This document shows, piece by piece, positions 56,584 through 64,000 of a DNA stretch of 64,000 bases. The first letter of the stretch is position 1; every line of letters begins with the position of its first letter. The DNA lies in NCBI RefSeq assembly GCF_024347375.1, contig NZ_AP025471.1, positions 310,001 through 374,000 of the forward strand. Direction: 5' to 3'. Source of the stretch: Vibrio coralliirubri (GTDB lineage: Bacteria; Pseudomonadota; Gammaproteobacteria; Enterobacterales; Vibrionaceae). A program made the position numbers and the translations under genes. Below the pieces are notes generated by a model, which was given only the letters and a program-made list of their open reading frames with translations, did no database searches and was not told the DNA's origin.

Positions 56584-58974
56584 TTACCCCGTTTGTCGTT
56601 GCTGGTGGAGTTTGTGTATTAATCGTGTTGCTTGATGGCTGTTGACCATCAACCGATTGATGAGTTGCTGAAGCAATTCAGCCTCGGGCATGATGTGCTT
56701 CTCCGTTACCTTCTCAGCCGCGGTTGCGAGCTCGAATACTTCACTCATTTGATACCTTGATGCAATTGCTTTAACTGCCTTTAATGTTCTGGAGAGGTCA
56801 TCTTGCTTGGCATCCGAAAATAGCTCTATCAACTCATCGATTTCGTTTTCTAACTCATCAACGAGAGAAGTTAAGCATTTGAGCTTTTCGTCTGATTTAA
56901 GCTCATCGTTAGCTAAGAATTGGCTACGCGACAGTTCTTCTTCTGTGAGTGGCAGTTTGTTCTTAGGATGACGTGTCAATATGGTTACGTTGCTTTCTGC
57001 TTTGTTTGGAAGATTGTGTGCGTTAGCGGAGTTATGGCGGTTGACTTCAAACTGGTGATGAAATTCATTGATGGCGTTTTGTAAGCTGTTTTTCTGCAAT
57101 GGTTTGGTGAGAACGAAATCTGCACCTGAAACGATAAATTCATCGTGAGCTTCTTTGAATACGTCCGCCGTACAGGCAAAAATAACGGTAGTGAGCTTGA
57201 GCTCGTCGCGGATTTTTTGAATCGCTTCGATACCACTCATGTTGGGCATGTGGTTGTCCATTATGATGAGGTCGTATTGATTTGATGCCAGTTTATCGAG
57301 TGCTTGCAAGCCGTCGTAGGCGTTCTCTACGGTTAAGTTGATCGATTCACAGAACTTCCTAATTACCATTGCATTGATTTTGTTGTCTTCGACTAACAAT
57401 ACCGACAAGTTATCGAGTACATCATTTGCTTTAAGCGTCTCTTTTTCGACGACTTTTTCTTCGACTTCATGTATTTCAAGCGGAAGTGAGATGGTAAATC
57501 GAGTGCCGAAATTAAGCTGGCTGGCCACCGTGATTGTGCCGCCCATCAGTTCGACTAACTGTTTCACAATGGAAAGCCCTAATCCTGTTCCGCCAAACTT
57601 ACGAGTCGTTGAGAGTTCGGCTTGTTCGAATGCCGTGAATATATGGTCGATCTTGTCTTCTGCTATACCAATACCCGTATCCGTCACTAAAATATTCACG
57701 CTTGGTGGAGTAGTAGGGGCTATCAAGAATTCTACTTCGACCTTTCCTGACTCAGTAAATTTGACTGCATTGCCTGCCAAATTGAACAGTATCTGACGCG
57801 TACGTGCTGAATCACCAATAAGCTGAAGATTGGTTGGGACATTGTCTTTAATGATAAAAGCGAGGCCTTTATCTTCTGCAAGAGGCGTCAGTGTTTTATC
57901 AAGGTGTGTCACGACGTCGGTAACCGAGAAGGGGCTTAATTCTAGCTCCATCTTTCCTTGTTCGACCTTAGAAAAATCAAGAATGTCATTCAATATGGTG
58001 ACGAGATGCTGACCAGAGTCGATGATGATTTGGGCGTGTTTACGAGTATTCTCGCTGTGTGAATCCTCTTTGATTATCTGAGCAATGCCTAATACGCCAT
58101 TCATTGGGGTGCGTAACTCGTGGCTCATGGTCGCGAGAAAGAGAGATTTTGCTTCGCTGGCTCTTTCTGCTTTGTCTGCGGCTTCTTGGTAAGAGAGATT
58201 GTTTCTCTTGAGTTCGAAGACTCTAAGGATAAATAAGGTGAACGAGAAGGCGAAGGTCAGTAGTGCAAGTGTGAGGATCAGCTTAACGGTAACGTCTTTG
58301 AGTTGGTCTTGAAGCTCAGTAAATTGGTGTTCTATGTGCTCAATATACTCAGTGCTATGTAAATTAAGAACTTGAGATAGAAGAAGGCTATGTTGTTGGT
58401 TAAGTTCAACAAATGTCTGTGAAAGATTCGCTAAGTCTGAATCTACGCCCGAATGTTGCATATTAACGCCTGAAAACAAGACGCTAGCAAGGAGTTGACT
58501 CTGAATGATGAGGTCAGATTCTGCGCCAGAATTGTTATTTGTAGGCTGACTATCCGTGAGTCGCTCAGTCATGGATTTCAGAATAAATTGACGAGCGACA
58601 CTGAGCCCAACGAGGTTGTCTAGCCTATCGACATTCGACATTGACGCATCATGGAATTGATCAAGCAGCTCCAGGGTTGGGAGGTGTTGAAAGAAGGTCG
58701 AGTGTATATTTTCACCTTGATAGCTATCTCTGAGCGCTTGCAGTTCTTTTTCTAAGGTGACTAAATCTGCAGACATTTGGTAAGGATTGGAAATCTCGGT
58801 GAGCGCAGCGTTAGTTATGTGGTCGCGCATCTCCAGGACCTCATGCCCCAACTCACGAACGGCTCCTCCATATTTCGAGACTTTATCATGCTCTGAATAC
58901 ATCAATACGATAAAACTGATCAAAACGACAAACAGGGAGATAAACACCAAAAAGACGAGTCTGACTTTATTCAT
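56584..58974 (-). CDS. Hybrid sensor histidine kinase
   Basis: About 796 residues: helix at 4-26, a periplasmic region to about 230, a second helix (LILTLALLTFAFSFTLFILR), and a HisKA domain with His285 (TMSHELRTPMNG). An HATPase with N, G1 and G2 boxes (LAGNAVKF, DTGIGIAEDK, GGTGLGLSI) follows, then a receiver (LLVEDNKINA, phospho-Asp in IIMDNHMPN, LTKPL). The last 100 residues look like an HPt domain, but the histidine position reads SRTLKAVKAIASR, so it lacks the His. I chose ATG 58974 with GGAG. It overlaps the cytochrome gene by 8 nt. Confidence 0.9.
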   Translation of the reverse strand: MNKVRLVFLVFISLFVVLISFIVLMYSEHDKVSKYGGAVRELGHEVLEMRDHITNAALTEISNPYQMSADLVTLEKELQALRDSYQGENIHSTFFQHLPTLELLDQFHDASMSNVDRLDNLVGLSVARQFILKSMTERLTDSQPTNNNSGAESDLIIQSQLLASVLFSGVNMQHSGVDSDLANLSQTFVELNQQHSLLLSQVLNLHSTEYIEHIEHQFTELQDQLKDVTVKLILTLALLTFAFSFTLFILRVFELKRNNLSYQEAADKAERASEAKSLFLATMSHELRTPMNGVLGIAQIIKEDSHSENTRKHAQIIIDSGQHLVTILNDILDFSKVEQGKMELELSPFSVTDVVTHLDKTLTPLAEDKGLAFIIKDNVPTNLQLIGDSARTRQILFNLAGNAVKFTESGKVEVEFLIAPTTPPSVNILVTDTGIGIAEDKIDHIFTAFEQAELSTTRKFGGTGLGLSIVKQLVELMGGTITVASQLNFGTRFTISLPLEIHEVEEKVVEKETLKANDVLDNLSVLLVEDNKINAMVIRKFCESINLTVENAYDGLQALDKLASNQYDLIIMDNHMPNMSGIEAIQKIRDELKLTTVIFACTADVFKEAHDEFIVSGADFVLTKPLQKNSLQNAINEFHHQFEVNRHNSANAHNLPNKAESNVTILTRHPKNKLPLTEEELSRSQFLANDELKSDEKLKCLTSLVDELENEIDELIELFSDAKQDDLSRTLKAVKAIASRYQMSEVFELATAAEKVTEKHIMPEAELLQQLINRLMVNSHQATRLIHKLHQQRQTG

Positions 58975-60055
58975 TTTCAAACTCCAATAACATTTGAGGG
59001 CGGTTACCTGTTAGGGTTTCTAGGAAGACTTTGATATCGTTAATGGTCTGTTTTTCAAACGTTTTACCGAGTTGGCTTTCACCCATGATCTTTATGGCTT
59101 CCTCTAGAGTGGCGGTTTGTCCGTCGTGAAAATAGGGCGCGGTTATCGCCACGTTTCTTAAGCTAGCAACACGAAATAGATGCTTGTCTTGTGGTTGCGC
59201 GGTAAACATAAAACGACCTTGGTCTTCACTTCGCTCGGCTCCTGTTTTCGATAACCCAAAGTAACCAAATCGCATCACCATGCCGCCACCAATATTGGTG
59301 CCTTGGTGGCAACGAATGCAGCCTTCTTCTTGAAAGGTTTCCCAACCACGTTTAGCGGTTTCAGACAGTGCTGCGTTGTCACCTTGTAAATACAGGTCGA
59401 AAGGGGCGTTTGGTGTCGTCAACCCCTGCATAAATTCAATAAGTGCTGCCTTAATTGAAGCTTCGTCAATGGGCGTCGATTGTTCTTGAAATAAATTGAT
59501 GTAAGTATCCGATTGAGACACATAATCCGTAATGTGTTGCCAGTTTGAATCCATTTCATCGACGTTGTGCACCGGTCCATCGATTTGATCGTCGAGGTTG
59601 TTTACTCGACCATCCCAGAAGAACCGATAGTTAAAGACTGCGTTAAAAACGGTGAGTGAATTTCTCATTCCTGCGCCGTTTACGCCAATCGAAACAGGAA
59701 TCACCTCTGCGCCGTTGGTTTGCAGGCTATGACAACTTTCACAGCTCACACTGCGATTAGAAGAAAGATTCGGGTCTTTAAATAGCACCCAACCAATTTT
59801 GGCAAGCTCATGATTTATCTCGGGAGAGTTTGGAATCGGAGATATGGGTTGGCTTGAAGCCACAGTTTTATGTGCGTGTTGTGAATGAGAAGAGTGTGGT
59901 GAAGCGTGAGAGTCATCATGATCGCTTTCATGGGCGTGATTTTCTTGGTGTTCGAATGAAGTGTGCGTTTTCGAAGAGGCAGCGTCATAAACTAACATAG
60001 CGACTGAAACGACAATGACAGTGATGCTGATTCCTGCTAAATATGGCGTTTTCAT
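58967..60055 (-). CDS. Di-haem cytochrome c peroxidase-like protein with His-rich N-terminus
   Basis: 362 residues: an N-terminal membrane anchor or signal (residues 5-23), a His-rich segment with ten His in residues 31-62, then a MauG/CcpA-type di-haem domain with CESCH (105-109), CIRCH (246-250), FFWDGRVNNLDDQ and APYFHDGQTATLEEA. It may reduce peroxide or oxidise a substrate in the periplasm. The His-rich linker could bind metal. It is the first gene of an operon with a hybrid kinase, suggesting redox sensing (inference). Confidence 0.88.
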   Translation of the reverse strand: MKTPYLAGISITVIVVSVAMLVYDAASSKTHTSFEHQENHAHESDHDDSHASPHSSHSQHAHKTVASSQPISPIPNSPEINHELAKIGWVLFKDPNLSSNRSVSCESCHSLQTNGAEVIPVSIGVNGAGMRNSLTVFNAVFNYRFFWDGRVNNLDDQIDGPVHNVDEMDSNWQHITDYVSQSDTYINLFQEQSTPIDEASIKAALIEFMQGLTTPNAPFDLYLQGDNAALSETAKRGWETFQEEGCIRCHQGTNIGGGMVMRFGYFGLSKTGAERSEDQGRFMFTAQPQDKHLFRVASLRNVAITAPYFHDGQTATLEEAIKIMGESQLGKTFEKQTINDIKVFLETLTGNRPQMLLEFENE

Positions 60056-60417
60056 AACATTAGTCCATCTAGTTTTGACAAGTATGGCAACTCAGAATCC
60101 TTCTGATATCACCCTCATTTCACTTTCCAATGATAGGTGTTATTTATAAACCTAGTTGCGCATGTGTGATGTTGCAAGATAAGGGGTAGGAAATTAAATC
60201 GCTTAGGCGGTTATCTAGCGGTTATCTAGCGGGGATTGATGGGTAGCTCTAGTTAGAATTGCATGAAGCTCTTTCAATTGAATTCAAGCCGAATGATGTT
60301 AAACGAAAAAAGCCGTGGCCACTCAAGTGAGTAACCACGGCTTTAGTATTAGATTATGTATTTGCTATAAATCTTAGTGCAATACACATCTATACAGTTT
60401 GAATCGCCTAGATTGGC
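60056..60417. other. Intergenic region with terminator
   Basis: 362 bases between the cytochrome gene and the sulfatase gene. It contains a tandem GCGGTTATCTA pair (60207-60228) and the terminator at 60309-60344. Nothing else is seen. Confidence 0.45.
60309..60344 (-). terminator. Rho-independent terminator of arylsulfatase 1
   Basis: AAAGCCGTGG (60309-60318) pairs with CCACGGCTTT (60335-60344), with inner ACTC/GAGT pairing, followed on the minus strand by T residues. Confidence 0.75.
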
Positions 60418-61980
60418 TTATTTAGCTTGCGCTGCTGCCGCTTCTAGTTGCTTAAGTTTACCTTGAAGCATGTACGCATTCTGGTTGAAGTTACCTGGGT
60501 TCAGTACTTGGCTATTCTGCATTGGGTAGTCAGGTAACGTGTTCATGAACTCTTGTACTTTGCCGCCTACTGGTACGAATAGCCACATGTTGTCTGCCAT
60601 CCAACGTAGGTACATGCCAGATTCGTGTGGTGCTTTTTCGAATGGGTCTGCACGTAGGTGAACGACTTGAGGCCAGTTTGGTTGGAAACGTACAGCATCT
60701 GTGATGTTGCCGTCCATTACCGCGAATGAGATCTTGAAGTCATTCCAACGTACAGCGTTTAACTCAGCGTTTGCAGAGAAGTAAAGCATGCTATCACGAG
60801 GGCCTTTTTCTTCTTCACCTTGGAAGTAAGGTAGGAAGTTGTAACCATCTAGGTGTACGCGCCAGTTTTTACCGTTGTAAGTCGCACCTTTGTCAGACGC
60901 AAGTTTCTCAACCACTTTATCATCACCAGCGGCTGCTAGTAGAGTAGGGATCCAGTCTTGGTGGCTCATGATGTCGTTGATCTTCGTCCCTGGTTTGATA
61001 GTACCAGGCCAGCGAACTAGCTGAGGGACACGCATACCGCCTTCGTAAGTTGTACCTTTCTCACCGTGGAAGTAAGTTGCGCCGCCATCAGGCCAAGAAA
61101 CTGTCTCTGCACCGTTATCGGTCGAGTAGATTACGATTGTGTTGTCTGCGATCTTAAGCTCATCAAGCTTGTCTAGAAGGATACCCACTTGGTCATCGTG
61201 CTCTAGCATGCCGTCAGCGTAGATGCTGATACCAGATTTACCTTGGTATTTTTCTTGTAGACGAGTCCACACGTGCATACGAGTCGTGTTGTGCCAGATG
61301 AAGAATGGTTTGTCAGCTTTCACTGCTTTTTCCATGAATGCTAGAGATTCTTCTAGGAACTCTTCATCTGCGTGCTCCATACGCTTACGCGTCATAGGGC
61401 CTGTATCTTCAATCTTACCGTCAGAAGTCGACTTGATGACACCACGAGGGCCGAAGTTCTTACGGAACTCAGGATCTTTAGGGTAGTAGTATGTCTCAGG
61501 CTCTTCTTCCGCGTTTAAGTGGTAAAGGTTACCGAAGAACTGGTCAAAACCGTGGTTCGTTGGAAGGTGCTGGTCTTGGTCACCCATGTGGTTCTTACCG
61601 AACTGAGCTGTCATGTAGCCTTGTTCTTTAAGAAGATCTGCGATTGTTGGAGCCCAATCTGGGATACCGTGGTCAGAGCCCGGCATACCGATAGTCAGTA
61701 GACCTGTACGGAAAGGTTCTTGACCGGTTAGGAATGCAGCACGACCAGCAGTACACGATTGTTGACCGTAATGGTCAGTAAATAGTGCGCCTTCGTTAGC
61801 AATACGGTCGATGTTAGGTGTTTCGTAACCCATCATACCGTTGTTGTATGCACTGATGTTGAATACACCAATGTCATCACCCCAGATAGCAAGAATGTTT
61901 GGTTTTTCTGCTGCTGTTGCCGCTGAAGAAGCTGCTAATAAGCCAACACCTAATGCCAGTTTATTAATTTTAGTACCCAT
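60418..61980 (-). CDS. Secreted arylsulfatase 1
   Basis: 520 residues: a signal peptide (cleavage after ATAA near residue 24) and an alkaline-phosphatase-fold sulfatase with metal site IWGDDIG (34-36 GDD), formylglycine signature CTAGR (76-80), GKNHMGD and STDNG. It hydrolyses sulfate esters in the periplasm or outside after Cys is converted to formylglycine. It shares the motifs NLYHLNAEEEPE and FGPRGVIKS with the divergent copy. No maturase gene is in the window. Confidence 0.93.
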   Translation of the reverse strand: MGTKINKLALGVGLLAASSAATAAEKPNILAIWGDDIGVFNISAYNNGMMGYETPNIDRIANEGALFTDHYGQQSCTAGRAAFLTGQEPFRTGLLTIGMPGSDHGIPDWAPTIADLLKEQGYMTAQFGKNHMGDQDQHLPTNHGFDQFFGNLYHLNAEEEPETYYYPKDPEFRKNFGPRGVIKSTSDGKIEDTGPMTRKRMEHADEEFLEESLAFMEKAVKADKPFFIWHNTTRMHVWTRLQEKYQGKSGISIYADGMLEHDDQVGILLDKLDELKIADNTIVIYSTDNGAETVSWPDGGATYFHGEKGTTYEGGMRVPQLVRWPGTIKPGTKINDIMSHQDWIPTLLAAAGDDKVVEKLASDKGATYNGKNWRVHLDGYNFLPYFQGEEEKGPRDSMLYFSANAELNAVRWNDFKISFAVMDGNITDAVRFQPNWPQVVHLRADPFEKAPHESGMYLRWMADNMWLFVPVGGKVQEFMNTLPDYPMQNSQVLNPGNFNQNAYMLQGKLKQLEAAAAQAK

Positions 61981-62326
61981 AAGGACTCCGATTCACTTTT
62001 AAGATTAATGCGTTAGAACAACACATCGATGAGCAAATGTTATTCCCAAAATTCCGTTCCGTCCTTTTATAGTGCTTATAACCAATCGTTATGATGTCTA
62101 TGTAACCTATTGATTAATATGAGTTCCAGTGGGTGGCTAGAATAAAGCCTTAGTTTGTATGTGTGATCCTTATCATGTTTGTTGGCGTAAACCTTATCGA
62201 TGATTTCTGTATCCGCATCTCAATGAAAATGACAAAAAGATTAATAGCTTAGGGAATCTCGCGCATGCGTAAAAAATGAACTATACGTTGTAGGGCAGGA
62301 TGCAAATAACTTACGAAGAGGTTTCT
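61981..62326. other. Divergent promoter region of sulfatase genes
   Basis: 346 bases upstream of both sulfatases. AT-rich near each start. No clear shared palindrome was found by eye. Confidence 0.4.
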
Positions 62327-63874
62327 ATGACAGCGAAATATGGCGCTAAACGTCGATTAGCGATTTTGGGTACAGCAATGATGGCCGCGTCCAGCGCCAC
62401 TTTTGCGGCAGAAAAGCCAAATATATTGGTCATTTGGGGGGACGATATTGGTCAATCCAATGTGAGTGCATACACCTTCGGTCTCATGGGTTACAAAACT
62501 CCGAATATTGATAGCATCGCGAAAGAAGGGATGATGTTTACCGATTACTACGCAGAGCAATCTTGTACTGCGGGTCGATCTACCTTTATTACGGGACAAA
62601 GTGTATTACGAACGGGTTTGAGTAAAGTAGGCTTGCCGGGCGCAGACATTGGCTTACAAGCAGAAGACGCGACAATCGCAGAAATGCTGAAACCTATGGG
62701 TTACATGACAGGTCAATTTGGTAAAAACCACCTTGGCGATAAAGATGAATTCCTTCCAACAGCACACGGGTTTGACGAATTTTTTGGCAACCTTTACCAC
62801 CTAAATGCTGAAGAAGAACCAGAAAATGAAGATTACCCAACTGACCCAGAGTTTCGTAAGAAATTTGGCCCTCGTGGTGTTATCAAATCATTTGCTGATG
62901 GCAAGATTGAAGATACTGGTCCTCTAACGCGTAAGCGTATGGAAACGGTCGATGAAGAAACACTAGACGCGGCACTTGATTTTATGGATCGCGCAGTGAA
63001 AGCGGACAAACCATTCTTCGTATGGTGGAACGCGACACGTATGCACTTTAGAACGCACGTGAAAGCCGACAGTAAAGGTGTAACCGGTGTTGGTAACTAC
63101 GCTGATGGTATGGTTGAGCACGATCGACACGTTGGGCAACTATTGAAGCAAGTGGATGAGTTGGGAATCAAAGACAACACGATTGTTTTCTACTCAACGG
63201 ATAACGGCCCTCACATGAACTCGTGGCCTGATGCGGGTACAACCCCGTTCCGTGGTGAGAAAAACACCAACTGGGAAGGCGCATACCGTGTACCAGCCAT
63301 GGTTCGTTGGCCTGGTAAGATTGAACCAGGAACCGTTTCTAACGAAATCATGCACCATATGGACTGGATGCCAACCTTCGTTGCCGCTGCTGGTGATGAC
63401 CAAATCAAAGAGAAACTACTCAAAGGTCATACTGCCGGTGATAAAACGTTTAAGGTTCACTTAGATGGTTACAACTTCCTTCCTTACCTAACGGGTGAAG
63501 AAGAGAAAGGCCGTCGCTCGGAGATCTTCTACTTTACCGATGATGGTGATTTAGCGGCGCTTCGTTACAACCAGTGGAAAGCAGTGTTCATGGAGCAGCG
63601 TGCAACGGGTACGATGCAAATTTGGGCTGAACCGTTCGTGACGTTACGTCTTCCTAAGCTGTTTAACCTGCGTATGGACCCATACGAAAACGCAGACATT
63701 ACATCGAACACATACTACGATTGGTTGTTAGACCATGCTTATATGTTCGTTCCAGCACAAGCGTATGTAGGCAAGTTCCTAGAAACGTTTGCTGAATATC
63801 CGCCACGCCAAAAAGCCGCAAGCTTTAGCTTGGATCAGGTCATGGAAAAACTTCAGGAATCTCATAACAAGTAA
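62327..63874 (+). CDS. Secreted arylsulfatase 2
   Basis: About 515 residues: a signal peptide (...ASSATFAA), GDD metal site (38-40), formylglycine signature CTAGR (80-84), GKNHLGD, STDNG. It is a paralogue of the divergent sulfatase with differences around the substrate pocket (FVWWNATRMHF versus FIWHNTTRMHV). Both probably act on similar sulfated compounds. I chose ATG 62327, with AAGAGG 5 nt upstream, over ATG 62300, which would put charged residues before the signal peptide. Confidence 0.92.
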   Translation: MTAKYGAKRRLAILGTAMMAASSATFAAEKPNILVIWGDDIGQSNVSAYTFGLMGYKTPNIDSIAKEGMMFTDYYAEQSCTAGRSTFITGQSVLRTGLSKVGLPGADIGLQAEDATIAEMLKPMGYMTGQFGKNHLGDKDEFLPTAHGFDEFFGNLYHLNAEEEPENEDYPTDPEFRKKFGPRGVIKSFADGKIEDTGPLTRKRMETVDEETLDAALDFMDRAVKADKPFFVWWNATRMHFRTHVKADSKGVTGVGNYADGMVEHDRHVGQLLKQVDELGIKDNTIVFYSTDNGPHMNSWPDAGTTPFRGEKNTNWEGAYRVPAMVRWPGKIEPGTVSNEIMHHMDWMPTFVAAAGDDQIKEKLLKGHTAGDKTFKVHLDGYNFLPYLTGEEEKGRRSEIFYFTDDGDLAALRYNQWKAVFMEQRATGTMQIWAEPFVTLRLPKLFNLRMDPYENADITSNTYYDWLLDHAYMFVPAQAYVGKFLETFAEYPPRQKAASFSLDQVMEKLQESHNK

Positions 63875-63905
63875 GTGATTGTTGGAGTGAAACTGAAAAG
63901 ACGAA

Positions 63906-63930
63906 AAGAGCTCTTAGGAGCTCTTTTTTT
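63906..63930 (+). terminator. Rho-independent terminator of arylsulfatase 2
   Basis: AAGAGCTC-TTAG-GAGCTCTT stem followed by a T-run. Confidence 0.85.
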
Positions 63931-64000
63931 ATGCGCATACCGATGAGTAAATCCCGGTCGTGAATATGAGTCACAACAATCGAGCTTACTGCCACTAAAT

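Overview
The window looks like a Vibrio chromosome of the Splendidus-clade type. I infer this from moderate GC, the gene families present (DUF2860, DUF2057, an add-type adenine riboswitch, an NspS/MbaA-like pair, an accessory F-ATPase) and Vibrio-style secreted proteins. No rRNA, tRNA, CRISPR array, prophage or replication origin was seen. Several accessory catabolic loci, a second full ATP synthase operon and a second cbb3 oxidase suggest a niche-adaptation region, possibly on chromosome 2 (inference).

Layout. 1-8.5 kb, mostly minus strand: an SSS symporter cut by the left edge, two tandem two-domain SnoaL-like proteins, a complete TRAP transporter, a LacI-family regulator and an HpcH/HpaI aldolase. 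8.8-12.6 kb, plus strand: a HisD-family dehydrogenase, an SDR, a bicupin and an alpha/beta hydrolase. Three near-identical 18-bp palindromes sit at the promoters of the SnoaL/symporter operon, the TRAP operon and the dehydrogenase operon. They tie all of this into one putative LacI-controlled uptake and catabolic regulon of unknown substrate. A LysR/nitrilase pair follows (12.7-14.6 kb).

14.8-21.7 kb holds a complete atpIBEFHAGDC operon. 22.4-32.9 kb is a second catabolic locus: LysR, RidA-like protein, aldehyde dehydrogenase, M19-like dipeptidase, BCCT transporter, an unrecognised protein, a DUF3726-like protein and an S33 peptidase-like hydrolase. It may serve a betaine-like or peptide-like nitrogen compound. 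34-38.7 kb is an accessory cbb3 oxidase operon whose CcoP-like subunit is fused to a three-haem dehydrogenase-type cytochrome, giving five haem c sites. 39-44.3 kb holds two sensory modules with degenerate GGDEF domains: a SUOX-fold protein plus GGDEF membrane protein, and an NspS/MbaA-like pair.

44.9-51.6 kb carries ordinary housekeeping and small genes. At 51.7-54 kb an adenine riboswitch aptamer is separated from its add-type deaminase gene by a complete IS903-type IS5 element with a 9-bp target duplication. This is the clearest unusual structure in the window. 55-60 kb holds a DUF2057 protein and an operon joining a His-rich di-haem peroxidase-like cytochrome to a hybrid histidine kinase. 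60.4-63.9 kb holds two divergent paralogous arylsulfatases.
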